Assembly: GCF_017356245.1 (NCBI RefSeq)
Contig: NZ_JAFMZZ010000004.1
Location: 751,163 to 815,162, forward strand
DNA length: 64,000 bases
Reading direction: 5' to 3'
Origin: Bordetella petrii
GTDB taxonomy: Bacteria > Pseudomonadota > Gammaproteobacteria > Burkholderiales > Burkholderiaceae_B
Shown: positions 16,627 through 27,152 of the stretch, in pieces
Layout of the letters: every line of letters begins with the position of its first letter
Numbering within the stretch: the stretch's first letter is position 1
The notes under the pieces: generated by a model
What the model was told of the DNA's origin: nothing
Databases searched by the model: none
What the model saw: only the letters and a program-made list of their open reading frames with translations
Position numbers and translations under genes: made by a program

Positions 16627-17389
16627 GCGGCAGCCACGCGCGTTCGATTTCGCGTGCCTCGTGTGACAGTGCCTGCGCCAGTTCCTGCTCGCGCGATTCG
16701 ATGCGTTCGTTCAGCGCGGCCACGCTGAGCGCGGCGATCGCCCGACCGCTGGGCCCGCGCACGGCCACGCCCAGGCCCCCCATTTTTTCCACCACCACGT
16801 CCAGCAGCATGGCGTGCCCCAGGCTGCGCGCGCGCTGCGCGGCCAGGTCCAGGTCGCGCTCGGGATAGCGCGGGTACCTGGCCGCCAGGCGCTGCCGCAC
16901 CATGGGCAGCACCGCGCGCGATTCGAATTCATCCAGCGTCGACAGCAGCGCCAGGCTGCCGGCTCCCACGCCCAGCGGCCGGCGGCTGCCCACCTGCAGG
17001 TAGTTGGCGCGGATGGGGTAGTCGCCAAAGCACAGGTCCACGCAGACGGATTCCCAGCCCATCGGCAGCGACAGGATGACCGTGTCGCCGAAGCGGCGCG
17101 CCAGCCGGATCAGGGCCGGCCGCGCCAGCCCGCGCAGGTCCAGGCCGTCGACCATGGCATGGTGCATGGCATACACCTGCGGGCCCAGCATGTAGTGCTT
17201 GCTGACCGGATCCCGTTCGACGAAGCCCTCGGCTTCCAGGTCTTTCAGGATGCGCCGCGCCGTGGAAATATCCAGCGCGGCGCTTTGCGCGATATCGGTC
17301 AGCCGGTGCACGCGCCGGTCGGACAGGCTGGCCAGCACGCGGCAAGTCTTCTTCGTGGCGGAAACAGCGGTGGCGTCTTGCGATGGCAT
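16619..17389 (-). CDS. IclR family transcriptional regulator
   Basis: A 256-residue IclR-type regulator. The N-terminal winged helix-turn-helix (residues 10-65, RRVHRLTDIAQSAALDISTA) is followed by the ligand-binding domain (residues 80-250). The start MPSQDATAV at 17389 was preferred to in-frame codons further upstream because the HTH begins about ten residues later, as usual; no clear ribosome site helps. The gene ends inside the thiolase gene, so regulator and first pathway genes form one transcript. It most likely senses an acid or CoA ester of the downstream pathway and controls the 4245-17389 cluster. Confidence 0.88.
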   Translation of the reverse strand: MPSQDATAVSATKKTCRVLASLSDRRVHRLTDIAQSAALDISTARRILKDLEAEGFVERDPVSKHYMLGPQVYAMHHAMVDGLDLRGLARPALIRLARRFGDTVILSLPMGWESVCVDLCFGDYPIRANYLQVGSRRPLGVGAGSLALLSTLDEFESRAVLPMVRQRLAARYPRYPERDLDLAAQRARSLGHAMLLDVVVEKMGGLGVAVRGPSGRAIAALSVAALNERIESREQELAQALSHEAREIERAWLPHA

Positions 17390-17560
17390 GGATAGGGCGG
17401 GGCCGGTTCTGAGGAACACGGCCACAAGATAGAAAGGCGGGGCGGCAGCGGTAAAGTTGCAGCGCAACAAATTTTCGTCCAGCGACAATGCGGCCGCCCG
17501 TCCGGCCCCGCCGGGTGTTATTCCAAGGCGGGCGCGGCGCGGCGCAGGGGCGCCAGGCGC

Positions 17561-18547
17561 CTATCGCGACGTCAGTCCGGCCGCTTTCACGACGCCGGTG
17601 TATTTCGCCACTTCCGCTTCGAGGTATGCCGCGAATTCGTCGGGCGAACGCAGGTCGGGCGCCGCGCCGATCTGGCGCAGCTTCTGTTCCATGTCGTCCG
17701 ATTTCATGATCGCCGCCATGGCGCCGCGCAGGCGCTGCAGCACCGGCGCGGGCACCTTCGCCGGCACGAACACCGCGAACCAGGCGCTGACTTCAAAGCC
17801 CGGCATGCCGCTTTCGGCCACGGTCGGCACATCGGGCAGCAAGGCGCTGCGCTGCAGGCTGGTGACGGCCAGCGCGCGCAGCTTGCCCTCGCGGATGTGG
17901 GGAACCGAGGTGGTCTGCAGGTCGAACATCAGCGGCACGTGGCCCGCCATCACGTCCACCAGGGCCGGCGCGCTGCCGCGGTACGGCACGTGCACCAGGC
18001 GGATGCCGGCGGCGTTGGCCAGCATCTCGCCGGCCAGGTGGTTGGACGTGCCCGGGCCGGCAGACGCGTAGTCCAGCGTGCCCGGCTGCTTCTGCGCCGC
18101 GGCGATGACGTCCGCCAGCGTGTGGAACGGCGAACCGGGCGGCGTGACCAGCACGAACGGCGTCGACGCCACGGGCGCCACCAGCGCGAAGTCGCGGATC
18201 GGGTCGTAGCCGACCTTGTTGATTGCCGGGTTGATGGCGTGCGAGCTGACCGTGCCCAGCAACAGCGTGTAGCCGTCGGCCGGCGCCTGGGCGGCAAAGT
18301 GCGCCCCTATCGCCGTGCCCGCGCCGCCCTTGTTTTCAACGACCACCGGCTGGCCCAGTTTTTCGCCCAGCTTCTGGCCGATGGCCCGCGCCAGGATGTC
18401 AGCGGAACCGCCCGCCGGATAGGGCACGACCAGCGTGATGGAACGCACGGGAAAATCCTGCGCCGCGGCCTGCCCCGCGGGTGCGGCGAGCAGCATACAG
18501 GAGGCGATCGGCGCAATCAGTCGGCACAGTGGGTTCATGCGATTCAT
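17561..18547 (-). CDS. Bug-family tripartite tricarboxylate transporter binding protein
   Basis: A 328-residue TctC/Bug protein. Its signal peptide (CRLIAPIASCMLLAAPAGQAAAQ) precedes FPVRSITLVVPYPAGGSADILA, with VVENKGGAGTAIGAHFAAQA as the second loop. The ATG at 18547 (MNRMNPLC) or that at 18538 could be the start; the signal peptide is complete with either. It lies downstream of a LysR regulator gene in the same orientation and upstream of iclR, with 171 unremarkable bases between this gene and iclR. The regulator neighbour suggests a substrate-inducible orphan receptor. The ligand is unknown. Confidence 0.88.
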   Translation of the reverse strand: MNRMNPLCRLIAPIASCMLLAAPAGQAAAQDFPVRSITLVVPYPAGGSADILARAIGQKLGEKLGQPVVVENKGGAGTAIGAHFAAQAPADGYTLLLGTVSSHAINPAINKVGYDPIRDFALVAPVASTPFVLVTPPGSPFHTLADVIAAAQKQPGTLDYASAGPGTSNHLAGEMLANAAGIRLVHVPYRGSAPALVDVMAGHVPLMFDLQTTSVPHIREGKLRALAVTSLQRSALLPDVPTVAESGMPGFEVSAWFAVFVPAKVPAPVLQRLRGAMAAIMKSDDMEQKLRQIGAAPDLRSPDEFAAYLEAEVAKYTGVVKAAGLTSR

Positions 18548-18662
18548 CCGTCATGGGTGGCATTCCATTGCTGGGCGATGATCTTGATTCGCGTCAAATG
18601 CTCCCAAGTAACAACCCGCTTGTCTAATACCGTTCAAGCGGGCCGCTGATACGCCGCGCGAA

Positions 18663-19568
18663 TCACGCCGCCGCAGGCTTGGCCGGGCCCAGCGCGCTGG
18701 CCAGGAAGGCCTGGATAACGGGGTTGTCATTGGCGGCGGCGTGGGCGAACAGCAACTGATAGCTGGGCGGATTGCGCGTTTCGGCAATTTCCAGAAAGCT
18801 GACCTCGGACATATGCAGGCGGCGCATGGCAGAGGGCACCAGCGCGACGCCCAGCCCGCCCGCCACCAGGGTCAGGATGGCCTGCATCTGCGAGGCCTCC
18901 TGGACGATCCGCGGCATGAAGCCCGCGGCCTGGCAGGCGCCCAGCAGCGCGCCGGCGAAACCCGCGCCCTCGGCCGCCGGAAAAGAAACGAACGACTCCC
19001 CCGCCAGCTCTTTCATTTTTACCTTCTGGCGCCGGGCCAGCGCATGCCCGACGGGGACTGCGATGACGAAGTGCTGGGACTGCAGCGCCACCAGCTCGAG
19101 CCCTTGCGAATCGTAGACCGGCCCCACCAGCAGCGCGAGATCCGTGTGGCCGTTCTGCAGGTCTTCCAGCTGGCGCCGTGTGGTCTCGGCCGTGAGCGTC
19201 AGCTGCACAGTGGGGTAGTCGCGCTGGAAGCGCTTGAAGATCTCGGGCAGTACATCGAGCGCGGCGCTGGGAACGAACGACAGGCGCAGCGCGCCCTCCA
19301 GCCCGCTGCCGGTGCGGCGGGCGCGCTCGCGCGCCTGTTCGACAAACTGCAGCAGGCGTATCGCGTCCCGGTAGAACACCTTGCCGGCGGCGGTCAGCCG
19401 TACATGGTGCTTGCTGCGATCGAGCAGCGCCGTGCCGATGTCGGCTTCCAGATGCTGCATCGCGGTTGAAAGCGGCGGCTGCGACATGTGCAGCCGCTCG
19501 GCCGCGCGGCGAAAGTTGAGCTCTTCGGCGACGACGACAAACTGGCGAACCAGGCGGAGTTCGAACAT
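18663..19568 (-). CDS. LysR family transcriptional regulator
   Basis: A 301-residue LysR regulator. The N-terminal winged HTH (MFELRLVRQFVVVAEELNFR, then AAERLHMSQPPLSTAMQHLE) is canonical, and the effector domain begins near residue 90. The start at 19568 gives the usual LysR N terminus; in-frame ATGs up to 21 bases upstream would add a few residues. It is divergent from the ferritin-like/RidA/hydrolase operon, with the promoter region 19569-19713 between, the classical arrangement for LysR control of the divergent operon. It could also control the Bug gene downstream. Confidence 0.9.
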   Translation of the reverse strand: MFELRLVRQFVVVAEELNFRRAAERLHMSQPPLSTAMQHLEADIGTALLDRSKHHVRLTAAGKVFYRDAIRLLQFVEQARERARRTGSGLEGALRLSFVPSAALDVLPEIFKRFQRDYPTVQLTLTAETTRRQLEDLQNGHTDLALLVGPVYDSQGLELVALQSQHFVIAVPVGHALARRQKVKMKELAGESFVSFPAAEGAGFAGALLGACQAAGFMPRIVQEASQMQAILTLVAGGLGVALVPSAMRRLHMSEVSFLEIAETRNPPSYQLLFAHAAANDNPVIQAFLASALGPAKPAAA

Positions 19569-19713
19569 GGGCGCCCCCATAGGCATGGCCGCGGGTTGGC
19601 AATATCTAGCACGAATCACGTAGCAATGTAAATAGTATTGGATGTATCAAGGCAGCTTTCCTAGCATGGCTGTTGCGCGGCTTCTTCCTGTTTCCACTCA
19701 AGGACCTCATCAG

Positions 19714-20622
19714 ATGCAACCGTCCCTGCTCGAAGAAATCCCCCAGGTTCCCAATCCCTATCCGGTGGTGGCCACCGTCGAATATCCGGAAGTCTGGCGC
19801 CTGTGCACGCAGGCACGGGATCTCGCCTGGGATCCGGTTGCCGATATCGATTATTCGGATCTTGCCCAGGCGGACCTGCCCGACGAAGTGCGCGCGGCCG
19901 GCGCCGAGTGGTGGAGCCTGCGCGCCTGGATGGAGCACGGCGCCACCCCGTACGGGGCCGAGCGCCTGCGCGAAGCGATTTTTTCGCATCAGCCGTTCGA
20001 GGTGAAGCAGCACATCACCAACTTCATCGCCGAAGAACTGCGCCACCACGAGGCCAGCTTCCGCATCGCCGAGCATCTGAACGGCTACGAGGCGACCCCG
20101 CGCGCCGACTACTTCAAGGACATCATTCCGCGCTTCCACGACGAGAAAGACGAGAAGGCGATGAGCTTTTACGCAAGCCTGTCGGTCAATACGCTGTTCG
20201 AGCAGCTGTCGGGCGAACTGCTGCAGGCGCGCTACGAAAACGCGCGCTTCGCCTCCATACGCGAGGCCTGCCGGCTCATCCTGCGCGACGAGGCGCGCCA
20301 CATCCAGTTCGGCCGCATCATCATGCGCCGCTTCTTTTCTGAACTGCCCGCCGAAGAAAAGCGCGTGATCGGCGACAAGGTGGCCAAGAAGCTGCGGGGC
20401 AGCCTGCTCAACGGCGTCTACGCCGTGGTCAGCCTGCCCGACGACGAGCGCGCCCGGTCCGGGCGCAAACGCGCGCTGGCCGCCGAATACGGCCTGGGCG
20501 CCACGCACCCCGACGACGAACTGGCGATCATCCGCAAAGGCCTGGACCAGATCCGCGAAGACGTGGGCGCCTACGGCATCGAGATCCCGCGCGTGCCCGA
20601 AATCGACGACTGTGCGCAGTAA
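19714..20622 (+). CDS. ferritin-like diiron protein (possibly AurF-like oxygenase)
   Basis: A 302-residue helical protein with two diiron-ligand motifs, EELRHHEASFRIAEHL (near residue 106) and RDEARHIQFGRIIMRRFF (near residue 192), that is, two Glu/Asp-Glu-x-x-His half-sites as in ferritin-like diiron oxygenases. Spacing and C-terminal features resemble the AurF-type N-oxygenase group, but this cannot be settled by eye. The ATG at 19714 follows AAGGA at proper distance. It leads a three-gene operon with RidA and an alpha/beta hydrolase and diverges from a LysR gene. Together these suggest oxidation of a nitrogen-containing compound followed by imine/enamine and amide or ester hydrolysis. Confidence 0.7.
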   Translation: MQPSLLEEIPQVPNPYPVVATVEYPEVWRLCTQARDLAWDPVADIDYSDLAQADLPDEVRAAGAEWWSLRAWMEHGATPYGAERLREAIFSHQPFEVKQHITNFIAEELRHHEASFRIAEHLNGYEATPRADYFKDIIPRFHDEKDEKAMSFYASLSVNTLFEQLSGELLQARYENARFASIREACRLILRDEARHIQFGRIIMRRFFSELPAEEKRVIGDKVAKKLRGSLLNGVYAVVSLPDDERARSGRKRALAAEYGLGATHPDDELAIIRKGLDQIREDVGAYGIEIPRVPEIDDCAQ

Positions 20623-20632
20623 GGGGCGCCCC

Positions 20633-21031
20633 ATGCCGAACCGCGTCATCGCGCCCGCGGGCATCGCCCCGCCTCTGGGGCCCTACAGCATGGCCATTGC
20701 GTCCGACGGGCCGGGCACCTGGCTGCACATCGCCGGCCAGGTCGGCATCGGCCCGGGCGGCGCGCTGCTCGACGGCTTCGAGGCGCAGGCCCGCCAGGCC
20801 TGGTCGAACCTGGCGGCCGTGCTGGCCGAGGCCGGCATGCAGATGCAGCATCTCGTCAAGGTCAACACCTACCTGACCCGCGCGGCTGACGTGCCGCTGC
20901 TGGGGCCGGTGCGCGCCGCCTTCATGGGCGAGGCCAGGCCGGCATCGACCCTGGTCATTGTGCAGGCGCTGGCGCAGCCGCAGTGGCTGGTGGAAGTCGA
21001 GGCCGTGGCCTTCCTGCCCGCCCCCGCCTGA
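20633..21031 (+). CDS. RidA family protein (enamine/imine deaminase-like)
   Basis: A 132-residue RidA/YjgF/UK114 protein. The start region PAGIAPPLGPYSMAI, the central LHIAGQVGIGPGG and the motif LVKVNTYLTRAADVP are characteristic. The family's catalytic Arg is expected in VRAAFMGEARPASTLV, where EARPASTLV is the usual substrate-binding signature. ATG at 20633 is preceded by AAGGGG, 10 bases after the stop of the diiron protein gene. RidA members hydrolyse 2-aminoacrylate or other imines and enamines. Operon placement suggests a dedicated pathway role rather than the general housekeeping paralogue. Confidence 0.88.
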   Translation: MPNRVIAPAGIAPPLGPYSMAIASDGPGTWLHIAGQVGIGPGGALLDGFEAQARQAWSNLAAVLAEAGMQMQHLVKVNTYLTRAADVPLLGPVRAAFMGEARPASTLVIVQALAQPQWLVEVEAVAFLPAPA

Positions 21032-21045
21032 CCTGAAGAGGCATC

Positions 21046-21942
21046 ATGACGGCGCGCCCCGAGCCGCTGACCCGGCGCCTGCGCGAGATCGGCGCCCGCT
21101 GGCAGCAGGATATCCGCGCCGCCGGCGATGAAACCAAGGCGCTGTACCTGCCCTTGCTGGCGCAGGCGCCCAAGAGCGGCGTCGAGGCCGTGCGCGACCT
21201 GGCTTATGGAGATGATCCGCGCCAGACGCTCGACGCATACCGGCCGGCCGGGGCGCGCAATGCCCCGGTGGTTGTCTTCGTGCATGGCGGCGCCTTCATC
21301 CGGGGCGCCAAGAACATCAACGCCGAAATGTACGCCAACGTGGCCACGTGGTTCGCCCGCCATGGCTGCGTGGGCATCAACATGGAGTACCGGCTGGCGC
21401 AGCAGGCGCCGTATCCCGGCGGCGCGGCCGATGTCGCGCTGGCCTGCCGCTGGCTGGCGCGCCACGTCGGCGCGCTGGGCGGGGATGCAGGCCGGATCTG
21501 CCTGGTCGGCCATTCCGCCGGCGGCACCCATGTCGCGACCTGGGCGTGCGACCCGCTGTGCGGGCTGCCGCCCATCAACGTACGATGCGCCGTGCTGGTG
21601 TCGGCGCGGCTGAAGGCCGACGTTCTGCCGGCCAACCCCAATGCGCCGGGCGTGGCGGCCTACTTTGGCCCGGACCCGGCCTGCCACGGCCCGCGCTCGC
21701 CGCTGGCCCATGCCGCGCGCGCGCCCTTGCCGGTGCTGGTGGCCAATGCCGAGTTCGAGAATCCGCTGCTGGACCTGTACGGCCTGGAGTTCGCGCTGGC
21801 GCTGGGCCGGGCGCGCGGCGCGGCGCCCCTGCACATCGCCCTGCCGGACCACAACCATGTATCGATCATGGCCCATTTCAATACGCCCGAGCAGTGGCTG
21901 GGCGAGCAGGTGCTGGCGTTTTTCGAGCGCTCGTGCCGTTGA
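21046..21942 (+). CDS. alpha/beta hydrolase (HSL/arylformamidase-like)
   Basis: A 298-residue alpha/beta hydrolase. The oxyanion-hole motif VFVHGGAFIRGAKN (near residue 75), the nucleophile elbow VGHSAGGTH (near residue 159) and the C-terminal catalytic His in LPDHNHVSIMAHF define the triad. The HGG oxyanion motif and size match the hormone-sensitive-lipase/arylformamidase group. It starts 14 bases after the RidA stop and ends the operon. It likely hydrolyses an ester or amide produced by the upstream enzymes. It is convergent with mccA, with only about 39 bases between stops. Confidence 0.85.
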   Translation: MTARPEPLTRRLREIGARWQQDIRAAGDETKALYLPLLAQAPKSGVEAVRDLAYGDDPRQTLDAYRPAGARNAPVVVFVHGGAFIRGAKNINAEMYANVATWFARHGCVGINMEYRLAQQAPYPGGAADVALACRWLARHVGALGGDAGRICLVGHSAGGTHVATWACDPLCGLPPINVRCAVLVSARLKADVLPANPNAPGVAAYFGPDPACHGPRSPLAHAARAPLPVLVANAEFENPLLDLYGLEFALALGRARGAAPLHIALPDHNHVSIMAHFNTPEQWLGEQVLAFFERSCR

Positions 21943-21981
21943 CGGCCGGCCGGCGGGCGCCTGGCCGGCCGCCGGCCCGCG

Positions 21982-24018
<2,037 letters not shown>

Positions 24019-24083
24019 CCAGTCGGAATTGCTCGTTAACTTCAGCGGTGCTGCGGTTTTGCAGCAACCTTATCGGGGGCGCC

Positions 24084-24150
24084 GCGGATCCGGCTTCGCC
24101 GGTCCGCCAGCGCCGCCCCCTTGAGGGGGACGCGCGCAGCGCGCCGGGGG
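24084..24150. repeat. GC-rich hairpin cluster between carboxylase subunit genes
   Basis: The 142-base gap between the two carboxylase genes holds consecutive hairpins: GCGGA/TCCGC enclosing CCGGC-TTC-GCCGG (24084-24107), a CCCCC-TTGA-GGGGG stem around 24115-24129, and a GCGCGC-AGC-GCGC stem after it. Such a structure inside an operon may protect the upstream mRNA or lower expression of the last gene. It resembles the small hairpin pair at 6966. Confidence 0.5.
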
Positions 24151-24160
24151 TGGGGCCTGC

Positions 24161-25768
24161 TCACATGCGGAACACGCCGAAGCGGGTGTCTTCGATGGGG
24201 GTATTGAGGGCCGCCGACAGCGCCAGGCCCAGCACGCGGCGCGTGTCGGCCGGCGCGATGATGCCGTCGTCCCACAGGCGCGCCGTGGCGTAGTACGGAT
24301 GGCCTTCGTGTTCGTACTGAGCGCGGATGGGCGCCTTGAAGGCCTCTTCTTCTTCGGCCGACCACTGCCCGCCCTTGGCCTGGATGCCGTCGCGCCGCAC
24401 GGTGGCCAGCACGCTGGCGGCCTGCTCGCCGCCCATGACCGAGATGCGCGCGTTGGGCCACATGAACAGCAGGCGCGGCGAGTAGGCGCGCCCGCACATG
24501 CCGTAGTTGCCGGCGCCGAACGAGCCGCCGATCAGCACCGTGAACTTGGGCACGTTGGCGGTGGCCACCGCGGTCACCATCTTGGCGCCGTGGCGCGCGA
24601 TGCCCTCGTTTTCATACTTGCGGCCCACCATGAAGCCGGTGATGTTCTGCAGGAACACCAGCGGGATCTTGCGCTGCGCGCACAGTTCGATGAAATGGGC
24701 GCCCTTCTGCGCCGATTCCGAGAACAGGATGCCGTTGTTGGCCACGATGCCCACCGGCATGCCGTGGATGTGCGCGAAACCCGTGACCAGCGTGGTGCCG
24801 AAGCGCGCCTTGAATTCGTCGAAGTCCGAGCCGTCGACGATGCGGGCGATGATCTCGCGCACGTCGTAGGGCTTGCGCGTGTCGGCCGGAATGATGCCGT
24901 TGAGCTCGGCCGGGTCGTAGCGCGGCTCGCGCACCGGGGCCAGCGCCAGCGGCACGGGTTTCTGGCGGTTCAGGCGCGCTACTGCGCCGCGCGCCAGCTG
25001 CAGCGCGTGCAGGTCGTTGGCGGCCAGGTGGTCGGCCACGCCCGACAGGCGCGTGTGCACGTCGCCGCCGCCCAGGTCTTCGGCGCTGACCTCTTCGCCG
25101 GTGGCGGCCTTGACCAGCGGCGGGCCGCCCAGGAAGATGGTGCCCTGGTTGCGCACGATGATGGACTCGTCGCTCATGGCCGGCACATAGGCGCCGCCGG
25201 CCGTGCACGAGCCCATCACCACCGCGATCTGGGCGATGCCCTGCGCCGACATCACGGCCTGGTTGTAGAAGATGCGGCCGAAGTGGTCGCGGTCGGGAAA
25301 CACTTCATCTTGCTGCGGCAGGTTGGCGCCGCCCGAATCCACCAGGTACACGCACGGCAGGCGGTTCTGCGCGGCGATCTCTTGCGCCCGCAGGTGCTTC
25401 TTGACGGTCATGGGGTAGTACGTGCCGCCCTTGACCGTGGCGTCGTTGCAGACGATGACACATTCGGTGCCCGAGATGCGCCCGATGCCGGTAATGACGC
25501 CCGCCCCGGGCGCCGCGCCGTCGTACATGCCGTGGGCGGCCATGGGCGACAGTTCCAGGAACGGGCTGCCCGGATCGATCAGGCGCTCGACGCGTTCGCG
25601 CGGCAGCAGCTTGCCGCGCGCCACGTGTTTGGCGCGCGCGGCTTCGTTGCCGCCCAGCGCGGTCTGCGCCAGCTGGCGGGCCAGGTCGTCGAGCTGCGCC
25701 TGCATGGCGCGCGCATTGTCGGCATAGTCTTGCGAACGCGGATTGATGCGGGATTCGATGGTGGGCAT
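24161..25768 (-). CDS. liuB: methylcrotonyl-CoA carboxylase carboxyltransferase subunit (beta)
   Basis: A 535-residue acyl-CoA carboxyltransferase, the exact size class of methylcrotonyl-CoA carboxylase beta. Motifs include [35 protein letters not shown] (first crotonase-like half, acyl-CoA oxyanion hole) and [20 protein letters not shown] in the second half. The start [15 protein letters not shown] at 25768 is the normal N terminus; an in-frame extension to 25885 runs through a repeat element and was rejected. It transfers CO2 from biotin to 3-methylcrotonyl-CoA to give 3-methylglutaconyl-CoA. The other genes of this operon are isovaleryl-CoA dehydrogenase, AceK, a thiolase and the biotin subunit. 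Confidence 0.93.
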   Translation of the reverse strand: MPTIESRINPRSQDYADNARAMQAQLDDLARQLAQTALGGNEAARAKHVARGKLLPRERVERLIDPGSPFLELSPMAAHGMYDGAAPGAGVITGIGRISGTECVIVCNDATVKGGTYYPMTVKKHLRAQEIAAQNRLPCVYLVDSGGANLPQQDEVFPDRDHFGRIFYNQAVMSAQGIAQIAVVMGSCTAGGAYVPAMSDESIIVRNQGTIFLGGPPLVKAATGEEVSAEDLGGGDVHTRLSGVADHLAANDLHALQLARGAVARLNRQKPVPLALAPVREPRYDPAELNGIIPADTRKPYDVREIIARIVDGSDFDEFKARFGTTLVTGFAHIHGMPVGIVANNGILFSESAQKGAHFIELCAQRKIPLVFLQNITGFMVGRKYENEGIARHGAKMVTAVATANVPKFTVLIGGSFGAGNYGMCGRAYSPRLLFMWPNARISVMGGEQAASVLATVRRDGIQAKGGQWSAEEEEAFKAPIRAQYEHEGHPYYATARLWDDGIIAPADTRRVLGLALSAALNTPIEDTRFGVFRM

Positions 25769-25786
25769 GAAAGCTTTTCCTATGCG

Positions 25787-25930
25787 TGTCTGACTCCCGA
25801 AGGGTGTCTGACACCATCCAACTTTGATCCAGGCACCAGGCTCCCGAAGGGTGCCTGGCACCGAGGTGTGCGCATTGCGGTGCAAACCAGATTCGGTGGG
25901 TGTCTGACACCCTTCGGGAGTCAGACACGC
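25787..25930. repeat. hairpin intergenic repeat, copy C (expanded)
   Basis: A 140-base version of the intergenic repeat with three GTGTCTGAC- or GGTGCC-type units. The clearest hairpin is GTGTCTGAC/GTCAGACAC (25900-25928); a second is AGGCACC/GGTGCCT around 25831-25856; the first unit at 25787 is degenerate. It lies inside the leucine operon between the thiolase and the carboxyltransferase gene, both on the minus strand. Confidence 0.8.
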
Positions 25931-25937
25931 CAGGGGG

Positions 25938-27119
25938 TTACACCATCTCGATCGCCATTGCCACGGCTTCGCCGCCGCCGATGCACAGCGTGGCCACGCC
26001 GCGCTTGCCGCCGGTCTTGCGCAGCGCGCCCACCAGCGTGGCCACCAGGCGGGCGCCCGATGCGCCGATGGGGTGGCCCAACGCGGTGGCGCCGCCGTGC
26101 ACGTTGACCTTCTCGTGCGGCAGCTTGAAGTCGTTCATGGCGGCCATGGCCACCACGGCGAAGGCTTCGTTGATTTCGTACAGGTCCACGTCTTCGGCCT
26201 TCCAGCCGGTCTTGGCGAACAGGTTCTTCAGCGCGCCGACCGGCGCGGTGGTGAACCAGCCCGGCTCTTGCGAATGCTGGCTGTGGGACACGATGCGGGC
26301 CAGCGGCTTGATGCCCAGCTCTTCGGCGGTAGAGGCGCGCATCAGCACCATGGCGGCCGCGCCGTCGGAAATCGACGAGGAATTGGCGGCGGTGACGGTG
26401 CCGTCTTTCTTGAAGGCCGGCTTCAGGGTGGGGATTTTTTCCGGCATGGCCTTGGTGGGCGCCTCGTCGGTGTCGACTACCGTGTCGCCCTTGCGGCCGG
26501 CCACCGTGACCGGGGCGATTTCCCATTTGAAGCTGCCGTCTTCGGTGGCGGCGCGCGCGCGGCGCAGCGATTCGAGCGAATAGGCGTCCTGCTGCTCGCG
26601 CGTGAAGCTGTACTTGGCGGCGCAGTCTTCGGCGAACACGCCCATGGCCTTGCCGCGGTCGTAGGCGTCTTCCAGGCCGTCGAGCGCCATGTGGTCGTAC
26701 ACGGTGGCGTGGCCGTAGCGGTAGCCCTGGCGGCCCTTCAGCATCAGGTAGGGCGCGTTGCTCATGCTTTCCTGGCCGCCGGCCACCACCACGCGGGCCG
26801 AGCCGGCCGCCAGCAGGTCGTGGCCGAACATGGCGGCCTTCAGGCCCGAGCCGCACACTTTATGGATGGTGGTGCACGCCACGCCCAGCGGCAGGCCCGC
26901 GCCCAGCGCGGCCTGGCGGGCCGGCGCCTGGCCCTGGCCGGCCTGCAGCACGTTGCCCATGATGACTTCGTCGACCTGCTCGGGCTTCAGGCCGGCGCGT
27001 TCGACAGCGGCCTTGATGGCAACCGAGCCCAGTTCGTGGGCGGCCAGGCCGGACAGGCTGCCCAGCATGCCCCCCATGGGCGTGCGGGCAACGGAAACGA
27101 TGACGACGGGATCAGACAT
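25938..27119 (-). CDS. acetyl-CoA C-acetyltransferase (thiolase)
   Basis: A 393-residue degradative thiolase with all catalytic residues: nucleophilic Cys in [17 protein letters not shown] (near residue 90), His in [11 protein letters not shown] (near 350) and the second Cys in [12 protein letters not shown] (near 380). It converts acetoacetyl-CoA and CoA to two acetyl-CoA (or the reverse). Acetoacetate is an end product of leucine breakdown, which explains its place between AceK and the carboxylase genes in the operon. The contrast with the cysteine-less thiolase-like protein at 15472 is clear. Confidence 0.93.
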   Translation of the reverse strand: MSDPVVIVSVARTPMGGMLGSLSGLAAHELGSVAIKAAVERAGLKPEQVDEVIMGNVLQAGQGQAPARQAALGAGLPLGVACTTIHKVCGSGLKAAMFGHDLLAAGSARVVVAGGQESMSNAPYLMLKGRQGYRYGHATVYDHMALDGLEDAYDRGKAMGVFAEDCAAKYSFTREQQDAYSLESLRRARAATEDGSFKWEIAPVTVAGRKGDTVVDTDEAPTKAMPEKIPTLKPAFKKDGTVTAANSSSISDGAAAMVLMRASTAEELGIKPLARIVSHSQHSQEPGWFTTAPVGALKNLFAKTGWKAEDVDLYEINEAFAVVAMAAMNDFKLPHEKVNVHGGATALGHPIGASGARLVATLVGALRKTGGKRGVATLCIGGGEAVAMAIEMV

Positions 27120-27152
27120 GATTGACTCCTGGAAAGCAAAGGGGGACTGGCG

